31,195 nucleotides of DNA, from positions 1 to 31,195 of the forward strand of contig JAXMAR010000066.1 of assembly GCA_046350295.1 (NCBI GenBank). The letters are read 5' to 3'. The notes under the pieces were generated by a model. It was given only the letters and a program-made list of their open reading frames with translations. It was not told the origin of the DNA and searched no databases. The translations under genes and the position numbers were made by a program. Of this stretch, positions 1-6,783 are shown one piece after another. Each line of letters begins with the position of its first letter. The stretch's first letter is position 1. The stretch comes from JAXMAR01 sp046350295 (GTDB lineage: Bacteria > Planctomycetota > Planctomycetia > Gemmatales > Gemmataceae).

Positions 1-471
1 CATCTCCCTCCCCCCTTGTGGGGGAGGGCTGGGGTGGGGGGCGCCTGCCAGCGCCGCGTGAATGGCGGCCGGCACGGCGTCGTCGCGCTGCCAGTTGTCG
101 TACTTGGCCCAGGCGTTGAAACGCCAATCGACGGTCCCGACTTCACCCTCGAGGTTCTTCACGAAGATCGGCCCCGAGTCGCGCGTCCAGACGCGGTCGG
201 TCGGGATGTGGAAGAAACGCACCTGCCGCAGATCGACGGCCGATTTCGACAGGACCGAACGCGCCCGCTTCTCCGCGCCGGCGTCGTTGACGAGGATGTG
301 GACCTTCTCGCCCGTGTGCAGGTGACGCACGATGTCGGCATACACCCACGGGATCGGCTGGAACTTCCCCGGCCAATCCTCGGCGTTGTGCGGCCAGGCG
401 ATCCAGGTCGCCTCGTGCGGTTCCCATTCGGCGGGTATGCGGAAGCCACGGGCGGCGGGGATGTCGTGCAT
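1..471 (-). CDS. aguA: Agmatine deiminase, N-terminal part (runs off left edge)
   Basis: Hydrolyses agmatine to N-carbamoylputrescine and ammonia in the arginine-to-putrescine route; cytoplasmic. Translation from the ATG at 471 gives 157 codons without a stop. It starts MHDIPAARGFRIPAEWEPHE and contains WIAWPHN (residues 24-28 on), TRDSGPIFV (96-104) and DWRFNAWAKYDNWQRDD (115-131). These are hallmarks of the agmatine deiminase / Porphyromonas-type peptidylarginine deiminase family, and the WTRDSGP segment carries active-site residues. The catalytic Cys and His regions would lie beyond the window, since the family is about 340-370 aa. From about residue 143 the reading frame passes through a G/C-rich interspersed repeat (PHPSPPPQGGRE), which is foreign to the family. 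I cannot see whether the frame recovers after it. Identity is firm; intactness is unknown. Confidence 0.85.
   Translation of the reverse strand, partial: MHDIPAARGFRIPAEWEPHEATWIAWPHNAEDWPGKFQPIPWVYADIVRHLHTGEKVHILVNDAGAEKRARSVLSKSAVDLRQVRFFHIPTDRVWTRDSGPIFVKNLEGEVGTVDWRFNAWAKYDNWQRDDAVPAAIHAALAGAPHPSPPPQGGREM
15..41. repeat. G-rich interspersed repeat inside aguA
   Basis: A 27-nt G/C-rich word (CTTGTGGGGGAGGG followed by CTGGGGTGGGGGG) lies inside the agmatine deiminase frame. A near-identical copy with two mismatches lies in the opposite gene orientation at 3592-3618, inside another coding sequence. The C-rich tract at 4-15 extends it to form a short palindrome. Confidence 0.7.
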
Positions 472-829
472 GGCGAATCATCAAATGAAGGCCGTAATGA
501 AGATGGACTTGTCATATGGCGCGGCCGCCGCGCCCGTCCCGGCGGAAACAATCGGCCGGCCGGGCGCCTCAGCTCTCTTAATCCCTGCTTAACCTCCAGG
601 CATAACGGCGCCGATCGCAGCGACGGATCCGCTCTCTCCGCGCTTTTCTGAAGTCATGAATCCGCAACGCTTTTCCAAACGCACGCGGCGCTCGGTCGCC
701 CGTCATCGGCCCCTTTGGTATCAGACTTGCTCTTCCCTCCCCACCTCTCCCAGCGCCTGCCTGAGATCGTTCATTCCCTGCGACCCGAGCGTTTCCTTTG
801 CCTGATCCCGGTCCTCTTGAGGAGAATCC
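472..829. other. Divergent intergenic region, no gene seen
   Basis: This is the shared upstream region of the divergent aguA (minus) and DUF1559 (plus) genes. The open frames here are continuations of antisense frames with no recognisable protein. A purine-rich Shine-Dalgarno (GAGGAG) sits at about 818-823, before the ATG at 830. I see no clear sigma-70 boxes, hairpin or repeat. Confidence 0.5.
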
Positions 830-1606
830 ATGACTTCCCGTATGCGCCGCCCTGGGTTCACCCTGATCGAACTCCTCGTCGTGATCGCCATCATCGCGAT
901 CCTCATCGCTCTCCTGGTTCCCGCCGTGCAGAAGGTCCGCGAGGCGGCCGCACGCACCCAGTCTCTCAACAATTTGCGGCAGATCGCCATCGGCCTGCAT
1001 TCCTACCACGACCAGAGAAAACGCTTTCCAGCCGCCAACTTCAACACCGGCCTGATCGGCTCGCAGTGCTGGATCCGCGCCATCCTCCCGAATATCGAGC
1101 AGCAAGCGACCGTCCCCGCCTCGACGATGCTCTCCGTCTTCGTCGATCCCACCGATCCCAACAACGGCAAAATCTACGGCACGTCCTATGGCCTGACGAG
1201 CTACCTGGCCGTGACCGGCAGTGGCAACAGCAACAGCTCGAGCAACGACGGCATCATCGTCTACAGCTCGACCGTCAAGGTGACGATGACCAGTATTTCC
1301 GACGGCACGAGCAACACCCTGATGGTCGGCCCGCGCCCGCCGACCGCCGACAGCTACTGGGGCTGGTGGGACTCCTATTTCAATGACTGCTCCCTCTCCG
1401 TCGGCACGGGAACCGCCTACGGCTACCACCAGGGCAACCCCTCCAGCACCAGCGACATCTACGGCTTCTGGCACCCCAGCGCGGCAGGTGGCTGCTGGGC
1501 CTTCGGCGACGCCTCCGTCCGCATCATCTCCTACAGCGCCAGCGCGTCGATGCCGACCGCCGCAACCCGCGGCGGTGGTGAGCTGCCCGTCAACTTCGAT
1601 AGCTGA
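830..1606 (+). CDS. DUF1559 (SBP_bac_10) prepilin-like protein
   Basis: A type II secretion / type IV pilin-like surface or periplasmic protein of the family that is hugely expanded in planctomycetes; its role is unknown. The 258-aa product has a class III prepilin signal, RRPGFTLIELLVV. Processing would fall after Gly9, with Phe10 as the mature N-terminus and the conserved Glu14 at +5. One hydrophobic helix (about 10-32) is followed by PAVQKVREAAARTQSLNNLRQI, the invariant DUF1559 linker. The C-terminal part has SDGTSNTLMVGPRP (about residues 160-173) and a final FGDASVRIIS motif (about 225-234), both typical. The GAGGAG ribosome site 6 nt before the ATG supports this start. The lipoprotein gene 75 bp downstream is its usual partner. 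At 258 aa it is a short member. Confidence 0.93.
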   Translation: MTSRMRRPGFTLIELLVVIAIIAILIALLVPAVQKVREAAARTQSLNNLRQIAIGLHSYHDQRKRFPAANFNTGLIGSQCWIRAILPNIEQQATVPASTMLSVFVDPTDPNNGKIYGTSYGLTSYLAVTGSGNSNSSSNDGIIVYSSTVKVTMTSISDGTSNTLMVGPRPPTADSYWGWWDSYFNDCSLSVGTGTAYGYHQGNPSSTSDIYGFWHPSAAGGCWAFGDASVRIISYSASASMPTAATRGGGELPVNFDS

Positions 1607-1618
1607 TCGGCTTGTCGT

Positions 1619-1659
1619 CCCGGAGGCCGGCGCGAGCCCGCCTCCGGGATTTGGTTTCT
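1619..1659 (+). terminator. Intercistronic hairpin after the DUF1559 gene
   Basis: CCCGGAGGC (1619-1627) pairs perfectly with GCCTCCGGG (1640-1648) over a 12-nt loop and is followed by ATTTGGTTTCTC. The position, 13 bp after the DUF1559 stop and 34 bp before the next start, suits a partial terminator or mRNA-stabilising hairpin. The T-tract is weak. Confidence 0.45.
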
Positions 1660-1681
1660 CGACTTCCAACCCAGGGAAAGA

Positions 1682-2095
1682 ATGCGCACTCTCGTTCGTT
1701 CGCTTGTCTTCTCCGCTCTCGTCCTCGCGCCGCTTGCCGGTTGCGGCGGCGGCGTGGGCGACGTCTCCGGCGTCGTCGATTTCGGCGGCAAGCCCGTGAA
1801 GGTCGGCGATGTCACCTTCTACGGCCCCGACAATGTGCCCCACGGGGCGAAGCTCGATCGAGACGGAAAGTACTCCATTACCGGTGTTCCCGCTGGCAAG
1901 GCTCGAGTCGTTGTCGTCTCCCCCAACCCGAAGGGCATGCCAACGCTCGTCCGCGAGGGCAAGAAATTCGGACCGGACGAGGAGGACGTCAAGAATTGGG
2001 TCGCGCTTCCGAAGAAGTACGAAGACCCGGCGACCTCCGGCCTGGAGTTCGACGTGAAAAGCGGCTCGAACACGATCCCCATCAACCTCAAATAG
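1682..2095 (+). CDS. Small lipoprotein with carboxypeptidase-regulatory-like fold
   Basis: A 137-aa envelope lipoprotein of unknown role. The signal peptide ends in a canonical lipobox LAGC with Cys21 as the lipidated residue. The mature part opens GDVSGVVDFGGKPVKVGDVTFYGPD and continues KYSITGVPAGKARVVVV. This is the pattern of the short beta-sandwich (transthyretin / carboxypeptidase regulatory-like) lipoproteins that planctomycetes encode directly after DUF1559 genes. The C-terminus is a strand-like SGSNTIPINLK. AGGGAAAG stands 3 nt before the ATG. It is probably co-transcribed with the preceding gene, modulated by the intercistronic hairpin. The family is recognised by context and pattern; no function is claimed. 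Confidence 0.85.
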   Translation: MRTLVRSLVFSALVLAPLAGCGGGVGDVSGVVDFGGKPVKVGDVTFYGPDNVPHGAKLDRDGKYSITGVPAGKARVVVVSPNPKGMPTLVREGKKFGPDEEDVKNWVALPKKYEDPATSGLEFDVKSGSNTIPINLK

Positions 2096-2163
2096 CTGCC
2101 CGGAGGTTGTTCCGCCGCGGCACCGTGGTATGCTGGGACTGCCTCGCATCGAGGGAGTACGCC

Positions 2164-3318
2164 ATGCCCACGGCCAAACAACAGCGATTTCTGCTCGCAT
2201 CCCTTCTTGGCTGCGTCCTGACCTGTTTCGCCGTTCCGTCGGTTCGCGCTGGCGAAGCCGAGCCCGTTGCGAAGCGGCTCTTGCCCGAAGATATCTATTC
2301 CACCAGCCCGCAAAAGGACCTGAAGCGGCTCTGCTTCGACGACTTGGAGGAGAGCGACAGGATCGCCTACAAGAAAACCTATGGCCGCCATTTGGAGAGG
2401 ATCCTCAAGGATCTTCAGATGGGCTCCTCCCAGGCTATCCTCGTCAACGGCTGGAATCTGACCGAAGCCGTGGGACGATCCGGGCGCCCATTTATCGGCG
2501 TTCCGCTGATATCCGACGAGGGCCGCGGTCGCGATCGGTGGCTGGTCGTCTATCTCGGCTTCGGCTCCGCGACAGAGCCAACTTGGCGCGTCCATTCGGT
2601 CGACGTGAGGAAGGAGGGCATTCGCTTCTCGTACTCAAGGACCGGAGTGGCAGCAGGTTCGCGTCCTTACTTCTTCTGGATCCCACTCGAGCGGCGCGAC
2701 GCAGCCTCGATCGCGCTCGAGTTGTTTGACGAAGGTTTGAAGCGCGTCGCTTTTTCAAGGCTTGGTAAGGAGGCTTCTGCCGCGGAGAAGGCCGACCGGA
2801 TCGTGCCGTTGCACGCCGTTTACGCGACCAGCCACGAGAGCGGCTTGCGCCATCTGTACCGCGGTGTTCCAATCTCTGGCAAGCCGGAACGGCCGTACGC
2901 GAAAGACCTGGACGCCCTGTACCACCGCAAGGGACGTTTGTTCGATGTGCTGCTTGCCGAAGGAGACGATGTGGCCGCCGCTCTCAAGGCGGGGAATACC
3001 ATTTTTCTCGACAAGGCGCCGGCGGATGTCGCCGCCCGCCATCCCGCCAACCCCGCCGCGAAAAACCTTTGGCTGGTGGCCGACCTCGCATGGGACGGCG
3101 GCCAGCGGCATGTGGTGACGGTTGAGGTCATCGGATCCAAGATCCGATTTCGGTACGCCGAACCCAAGCCCATGCCCGGCGTGCCCGTCGCTGCGATCGT
3201 TGTCGAGCATTACTACTGGGCGCCTCTCGGCTCCCTCGCGCCGGGTTCTTATCACCTCGAGCTGTACGAGGACATCCGCCGAGCGCCCATCCTGTCCCGC
3301 CTTGTTGAGGTGAAGTAG
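2164..3318 (+). CDS. Secreted protein with an internal duplication, function unknown
   Basis: I do not recognise this 384-aa protein. The chosen ATG at 2164 follows GAGGGAG and starts a convincing signal peptide (MPTAKQQRFLLASLLGCVLT, then CFAVPSVRAG, cleavage near Ala29); frames further upstream in phase read through the preceding lipoprotein gene and are rejected. The product contains two related segments, about residues 126-200 and 303-384. DRWLVVYLGFG...SVDVRKEGIRFSYSR...PYFFWIPL...ALELFDEG aligns with NLWLVADLAWD...TVEVIGSKIRFRYAE...HYYWAPL...HLELYEDI. Each looks like a beta-rich domain of about 80 residues ending in a strand. The protein is probably exported. There is no catalytic motif and no anchor other than the signal sequence. 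Confidence 0.8.
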   Translation: MPTAKQQRFLLASLLGCVLTCFAVPSVRAGEAEPVAKRLLPEDIYSTSPQKDLKRLCFDDLEESDRIAYKKTYGRHLERILKDLQMGSSQAILVNGWNLTEAVGRSGRPFIGVPLISDEGRGRDRWLVVYLGFGSATEPTWRVHSVDVRKEGIRFSYSRTGVAAGSRPYFFWIPLERRDAASIALELFDEGLKRVAFSRLGKEASAAEKADRIVPLHAVYATSHESGLRHLYRGVPISGKPERPYAKDLDALYHRKGRLFDVLLAEGDDVAAALKAGNTIFLDKAPADVAARHPANPAAKNLWLVADLAWDGGQRHVVTVEVIGSKIRFRYAEPKPMPGVPVAAIVVEHYYWAPLGSLAPGSYHLELYEDIRRAPILSRLVEVK

Positions 3319-3408
3319 AATACCCTCAAGCCCTGACAATTCCCCGCGCAAGTTTCCTGCCCCACCGCGTTTCCGGTACAAAGAGCCAACACCGAAGGAG
3401 CCGGTCCC

Positions 3409-4200
3409 ATGACCCCGGAAACCCCCGTCCAACCCAAGCTGGGCGACCTTCTCGCCCGCTATCTCCAGCGGCAGCGCGAGGCCGAGCAGGCCGGACTGGC
3501 CTCCTTTACCCCAGGCGACGTAACCCCTTACGACGCCGGGCCCGTCCAGCCCATCGACCCCAAGCCGGCCTGGGACGCCGCCACCGCCGCCCTTTTGGGG
3601 GAGGGCCGGGGTGGGGGGGACAAGCTTCAGCCGCCGCCTCACTGGCCACAACTCGTCGCGGGGCATGAGCCCGCGGTCGCCCTCGCCTTCGCCGCCTGCA
3701 ACTTCCCGCAGCTGGTCCGCAACTTCTATCACCTGCTGCACGAAGCCAACCTCGCCAGCTTCCGCCCGCAAGCCGGACGCCCCGTCGCCGCTCCCGGCCT
3801 GGAAGACTGGGCCGAGCAGGCCATCGCCAAGGGCCAATTCCCCCAGGCCATCGTCGCCCTCGGCGCCATGCGGCTCGCCAAGCAGTTCGACCTGGCCGAG
3901 GCGTTCATCGCCCGCCATGACGCCGCTGTCCCCGCCGCCCAGCGCGCCGCCTGGGAGAACGAGAAGGCCGCCCTCGCCTGGCACAAGGGGGACGTTCAAA
4001 ACGCCCGCGACCTCTGGCACAAGCAGGAGGAGACGCTGCCCGTCCTGTTCAACCGTGGCATGGCGGACCTTTTCCTCGGCCATGTCGACGCCGCCCGCGC
4101 CGCCCTGACACGCGTGGTCGCCCAGCTGCCCGAGACCAGCGCCTGGCATCACCTCGCCCGCCTCTACCTGACACTGGCACAACCCGCTCAGGCGCGGTAG
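3409..4200 (+). CDS. Helical-repeat (TPR-like) protein, function unknown
   Basis: A 263-aa cytoplasmic protein without signal peptide or membrane segment. AAGGAG 8 nt before the ATG supports the start. After a polar N-terminus (MTPETPVQPKLGDLLARYLQ) the C-terminal two thirds is a run of amphipathic helix pairs rich in Ala, Leu and Trp (EDWAEQAIAKGQFPQAIVAL, AAWENEKAALAWHKGD, FNRGMADLFLGHVDAARAAL, AWHHLARLYLTLAQPAQAR). This resembles a tetratricopeptide-type solenoid of about four repeats, typical of scaffold proteins. Residues of about 62-71 (LLGEGRGGGD) are encoded by the same G-rich interspersed repeat found in aguA, in frame and without disrupting the gene. It is followed by a strong terminator. 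No specific function can be assigned. Confidence 0.8.
   Translation: MTPETPVQPKLGDLLARYLQRQREAEQAGLASFTPGDVTPYDAGPVQPIDPKPAWDAATAALLGEGRGGGDKLQPPPHWPQLVAGHEPAVALAFAACNFPQLVRNFYHLLHEANLASFRPQAGRPVAAPGLEDWAEQAIAKGQFPQAIVALGAMRLAKQFDLAEAFIARHDAAVPAAQRAAWENEKAALAWHKGDVQNARDLWHKQEETLPVLFNRGMADLFLGHVDAARAALTRVVAQLPETSAWHHLARLYLTLAQPAQAR
3592..3618. repeat. G-rich interspersed repeat, in frame inside a coding sequence
   Basis: This 27-nt word differs at two positions from the copy at 15-41. Here it is read in the sense direction as LLGEGRGGG within the helical-repeat protein, whereas in aguA the complementary strand is read. Confidence 0.7.
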
Positions 4201-4228
4201 ACTAGTCTTGCTCCTCCAGGAGCGTAAG

Positions 4229-4280
4229 GAGCCGGCCGCCGACGGTCCCCCGGACCGTCGGCGACCGGCTTCTCTTTTTC
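4229..4280 (+). terminator. Rho-independent terminator after the helical-repeat gene
   Basis: GCCGACGGTC and GACCGTCGGC form a perfect 10-bp GC-rich stem at 4237-4262 with a short C/G loop. Outer GCCGG / CCGGC pairing strengthens it, and TTCTCTTTTTC follows. It ends the transcript 30-80 bp after the stop at 4200, separating it from hflC. Confidence 0.8.
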
Positions 4281-4302
4281 CGCCCGGTCCAGCCGCCGCG
4301 GC

Positions 4303-4371
4303 GTAGGGTGCGTGAAACGCACCTGGCGGATATCGTCCCTCCCCGGGGCCGGTGCGTTTCACGCACCCTAC
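4303..4371. repeat. Perfect 21-bp inverted repeat (palindromic element)
   Basis: The 21-nt arm at 4303-4323 (beginning GTAGGGTGCG) is exactly reverse-complementary to 4351-4371 (ending CGCACCCTAC), with a 27-nt loop. The right arm ends 13 bp before the hflC ATG. It looks like a small interspersed palindrome rather than a terminator, as there is no T-tract. Confidence 0.8.
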
Positions 4372-4384
4372 ACGCGAGTCTGGC

Positions 4385-5473
4385 ATGCGCTGGTTCTGTT
4401 TCACGCTTCTTGGCATCGCCGTGATCGTCCTCCTGCGCCTCTCCTTCTACACCGTCGACGCCGGCGAGTACGCCTACGTCACCGTTTTCGGCAAGCCGAC
4501 CGTCATCCACGACGGCGCGGAGGAGGGGGGCGGCGGGCTTCACTTCGGCTGGCCCTGGCCCATCCAGGCCGTCCAGCGCGTCGATCGCCGCCTCCAGTTC
4601 TTCGACCTGCGCCCCATGGAGCTCCTGATGCCCGACTCCGGGGGCAAGTCGGTCGACAAGAACCTCAACGTCGAAGGCTGCGTCTTCTGGAAGGTCGCCG
4701 ACCGGGACGCCGTCGATATCTTCGTCCGCCGTCTCGGCAGCGTCGACCAGGCCAGGAACATCCTCGGCGAGCGCGTCACCAGCCAGCTCGGCGCCGCCAT
4801 CAGCCGCATGCGCCTCCACGACCTCGTCGGCACGGCGCCGTCGCCGCGCTTCTGGCTCGAGCGCGGCCGGGTCAGCGACCTGTCACTCGCCCTCCTGCAG
4901 TTTCCGGCGCCCGGCCTGCCGACCAACGCCGCCCTCGCCGAGCTCTTGGTCGAGCGCGATTTCGACGGCCGGACGCGCGTCGACGACAAGCTGGAAGAGC
5001 TGCGCCAGGGCCTGGTCCGCAATCTCAAGGCGCCGTTCCGCACCGACTACGGCATCGAGCTCGTGGACATTCGGCTGAAGCGCTACAACTACCCCGGCGC
5101 CGCCCGCGCCGCCATCTTCGACCGCATCAAGAGCGAGCGCGCCACGAAGAAGAAGGAATACGAGGCGGAAGGGGACTACCAGGCGCGGAAGATCGCGACC
5201 GAAGCGGAGGAAGCGGCTCGCAAGCTGCTCGCCGAAGCCAGGCTCGAGGAGCAGCGCATCAAGGCGGAAGCCGACGCCGAAGCGATGGTCATCCGCAACC
5301 GCGCTCACACGCAGGACCCCGAGTTCTACGAGTTCCTCAAGAAGATCGAGCAATACCAGGCGATGCTCGGCGAAGGCCGCGGCACGCTCCTTCTCTCCAC
5401 CCACCGCCCGATGTTCGACCTCCTCTTCGGCGGCCCCCTCAAGATGAAGGCCAAGACCAAGGAGGCGAAATGA
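4385..5473 (+). CDS. hflC: HflC-like SPFH / band 7 membrane protein
   Basis: An inner-membrane SPFH-domain protein. In proteobacteria HflC pairs with HflK and modulates the FtsH protease. The 362-aa product has one N-terminal membrane helix (about 2-22, WFCFTLLGIAVIVLLRLSFY) and then the SPFH core opening TVDAGEYAYVTVFGKP. Near 225-245 is GIELVDIRLKRYNYP, followed by AAIFDRIKSERATKKKEYEAEG. A charged coiled coil (about 259-300, rich in EA, AR and EE) and PEFYEFLKKIEQYQAML match the HflC C-terminal signature DPDFYAFIRSLRAY. The ATG at 4385 starts just before the membrane helix; an in-phase GTG at 4352 lies inside the upstream palindrome and is rejected. The gene overlaps hflK by four bases. 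Confidence 0.85.
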   Translation: MRWFCFTLLGIAVIVLLRLSFYTVDAGEYAYVTVFGKPTVIHDGAEEGGGGLHFGWPWPIQAVQRVDRRLQFFDLRPMELLMPDSGGKSVDKNLNVEGCVFWKVADRDAVDIFVRRLGSVDQARNILGERVTSQLGAAISRMRLHDLVGTAPSPRFWLERGRVSDLSLALLQFPAPGLPTNAALAELLVERDFDGRTRVDDKLEELRQGLVRNLKAPFRTDYGIELVDIRLKRYNYPGAARAAIFDRIKSERATKKKEYEAEGDYQARKIATEAEEAARKLLAEARLEEQRIKAEADAEAMVIRNRAHTQDPEFYEFLKKIEQYQAMLGEGRGTLLLSTHRPMFDLLFGGPLKMKAKTKEAK

Positions 5474-6411
5474 TCCGCTGGCTCCTCGGCGCCCTCTTCC
5501 TCGTCCTCTTCTTCATCACCGCCGCCACCTCCCTGACGCAGGTGCAGCCGGGACAGCGCCTCGTCGTGCGCCGCTTCGGCCGCATCCTCCCCGATACCCC
5601 CGGCCCCGGCCTCCACATCGGCCTGCCCTGGGGCATCGACCGTGTCGAGGCCGTCGCCGTGAACACCGAGCGCGCCGTGGTCCTCGGTTACAGGCCGAGT
5701 CCCGACGAGCGCGACGACGTGATGCCGCCCGGCCAGCTGCTGACCGGGGATCACAACCTCGTCAACGTGCAGGCCGAGGTGCGCTACACCGTGCGCGACA
5801 CCGAGGCCGCCAGGTACGTGCTGCACAAGGACCGCGTCGACGCCGTCATCGCCCGCACGGCCGAAGCGATCCTCGCCGAATGGGTCGCCGGCCAACCTGT
5901 CGACGAGGTGCTGCTGAAGGGGCAGCATGCGCTGCGGCGCCGCCTCCTCGACGAGCTACCCGGCCGCCTCGAGCCCTACGAGCTGGGCATCCGCATCGAG
6001 GACGCGAGCTTGCAGCCCCTCTTCCCGCCCGACCGCGTCCGCGAGTTCTTCGAAGCCGTCAACCAGGCCGAGACCGCCATCGAAACCAAGAAGAACCAGG
6101 CGCGCGAGCGCGCGGACACGCGCCTGAGCGAGGCGAAGGCGGAGCAGTACTCGCTCGAGCGGCTGGCGGACGCCTACGCGACGGAAAAACGCTTCGAAGC
6201 CCGCGCCGACGCCGACAGATTCCGCACGGCTCTCGCCCAGTATCGCCTCATCAAGGCCAAGAATGAAAACTATCTCGACGTCCTCTGGCTCGACGAGATG
6301 ACCCGCCTTTACGTCAAGATGGGAGAAGCCGGCCGCGTCGATCTCCTGGACAATGTCATGGACAAGGGCGGCCTGAACGTGTTCATGTCGCCGCTACCGA
6401 AAAAGAAATAG
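5470..6411 (+). CDS. hflK: HflK-like SPFH / band 7 membrane protein
   Basis: Predicted partner of the preceding HflC-like protein in a membrane SPFH complex. The 313-aa product has a membrane helix at 5-21 and an SPFH core starting TQVQPGQRLVVRRFGRILPDTPGPGLHIGLPW in outline (residues 24-54). LLTGDHNLVNVQAEVRYTV (90-108) parallels the HflK segment LTSDENVVRVEMNVQYRV, and LEPYELGIRIEDASLQPLFPP parallels RPYDMGITLLDVNFQ. The C-terminus ends in GLNVFMSPLPKKK, like the HflK 'NLMVLPL' tail. The ATG overlaps the hflC stop (ATGA) with AAGGAGG upstream, indicating translational coupling. Gene order hflC-hflK is the reverse of Escherichia coli. Assignment of K versus C rests on these motifs. Confidence 0.85.
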   Translation: MIRWLLGALFLVLFFITAATSLTQVQPGQRLVVRRFGRILPDTPGPGLHIGLPWGIDRVEAVAVNTERAVVLGYRPSPDERDDVMPPGQLLTGDHNLVNVQAEVRYTVRDTEAARYVLHKDRVDAVIARTAEAILAEWVAGQPVDEVLLKGQHALRRRLLDELPGRLEPYELGIRIEDASLQPLFPPDRVREFFEAVNQAETAIETKKNQARERADTRLSEAKAEQYSLERLADAYATEKRFEARADADRFRTALAQYRLIKAKNENYLDVLWLDEMTRLYVKMGEAGRVDLLDNVMDKGGLNVFMSPLPKKK

Positions 6412-6478
6412 GCGCCGGCGTCGGATCGGCGCTTTGCGTTTGGATTCCTCGGTGATCGCGGATGGATGACGATGAAAC

Positions 6479-6571
6479 AACCCCTTCGGGGTAGAAACCG
6501 CCTTCCGTCGCTTCCTCCCCAGGGTGCGCTCACGCGACCCTGGGCTCTGGGCAGCAACCCCTTCGGGGTAG
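6479..6571. repeat. Interspersed repeat copy 1 (AACCCCTTCGGGGTA-bounded)
   Basis: This unit of about 93 bp is bounded at both ends by AACCCCTTCGGGGTA, itself a hairpin. It contains a central perfect stem CCCAGGGT...ACCCTGGG at 6518-6544. A second, inverted copy lies at 6650-6739. It sits between the convergent hflK and DUF1592 genes and could fold as a set of RNA hairpins, acting as a bidirectional terminator, but it is recognisably a repeat. Confidence 0.75.
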
Positions 6572-6573
6572 AT

Positions 6574-6625
6574 CACGGATAACGGTGAAAGACCAATTCC
6601 ACGGATAACGGCAAAAGACCAATTC
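6574..6625. repeat. Tandem 26-bp direct repeat, two abutting copies
   Basis: Copies at 6574-6599 and 6600-6625 share CACGGATAACGG and AAAGACCAATTC and differ at only two adjacent positions (TG versus CA). They sit exactly between the two inverted copies of the larger repeat. Confidence 0.8.
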
Positions 6626-6649
6626 GAGGTAAAAGAGTCGTCCGACAGC

Positions 6650-6739
6650 TACTCCGAAGGAGTTATTTCGCAAAGCCCAGGGTCGCGAAGCGCACCCTGG
6701 GAACACGCGCCACGCGAGGCGGGCTACCCCGAAGGGGTT
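6650..6739. repeat. Interspersed repeat copy 2 (inverted)
   Basis: Inverted relative to 6479-6571. It is bounded by ACTCCGAAGGAGTT on the left and ACCCCGAAGGGGTT on the right, with the central stem CCCAGGGT...ACCCTGGG at 6676-6701. The left hairpin shows compensatory changes relative to the other boundaries (CCCC/GGGG to CTCC/GGAG), which keeps the pairing. Confidence 0.75.
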
Positions 6740-6783
6740 GGTTCAATGTGGCGCCCGATCGGGCGGCTCGGCGCGCGCCAAAG

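Noticed and set aside
578..2200. 540-aa minus-strand ORF antisense to the DUF1559 and lipoprotein genes
   Set aside because: It is a shadow of GC-rich codon structure; the plus-strand genes have signals, ribosome sites and family motifs, and the antisense protein has none.
2755..4416. 553-aa minus-strand ORF across the secreted and helical-repeat genes
   Set aside because: Antisense to two well supported genes, crosses a terminator and a palindrome, and lacks coherent domains.
6479..6739. CRISPR-like array
   Set aside because: Only two direct 26-bp copies with no spacer between them, and the larger units are inverted, not regularly spaced direct repeats.
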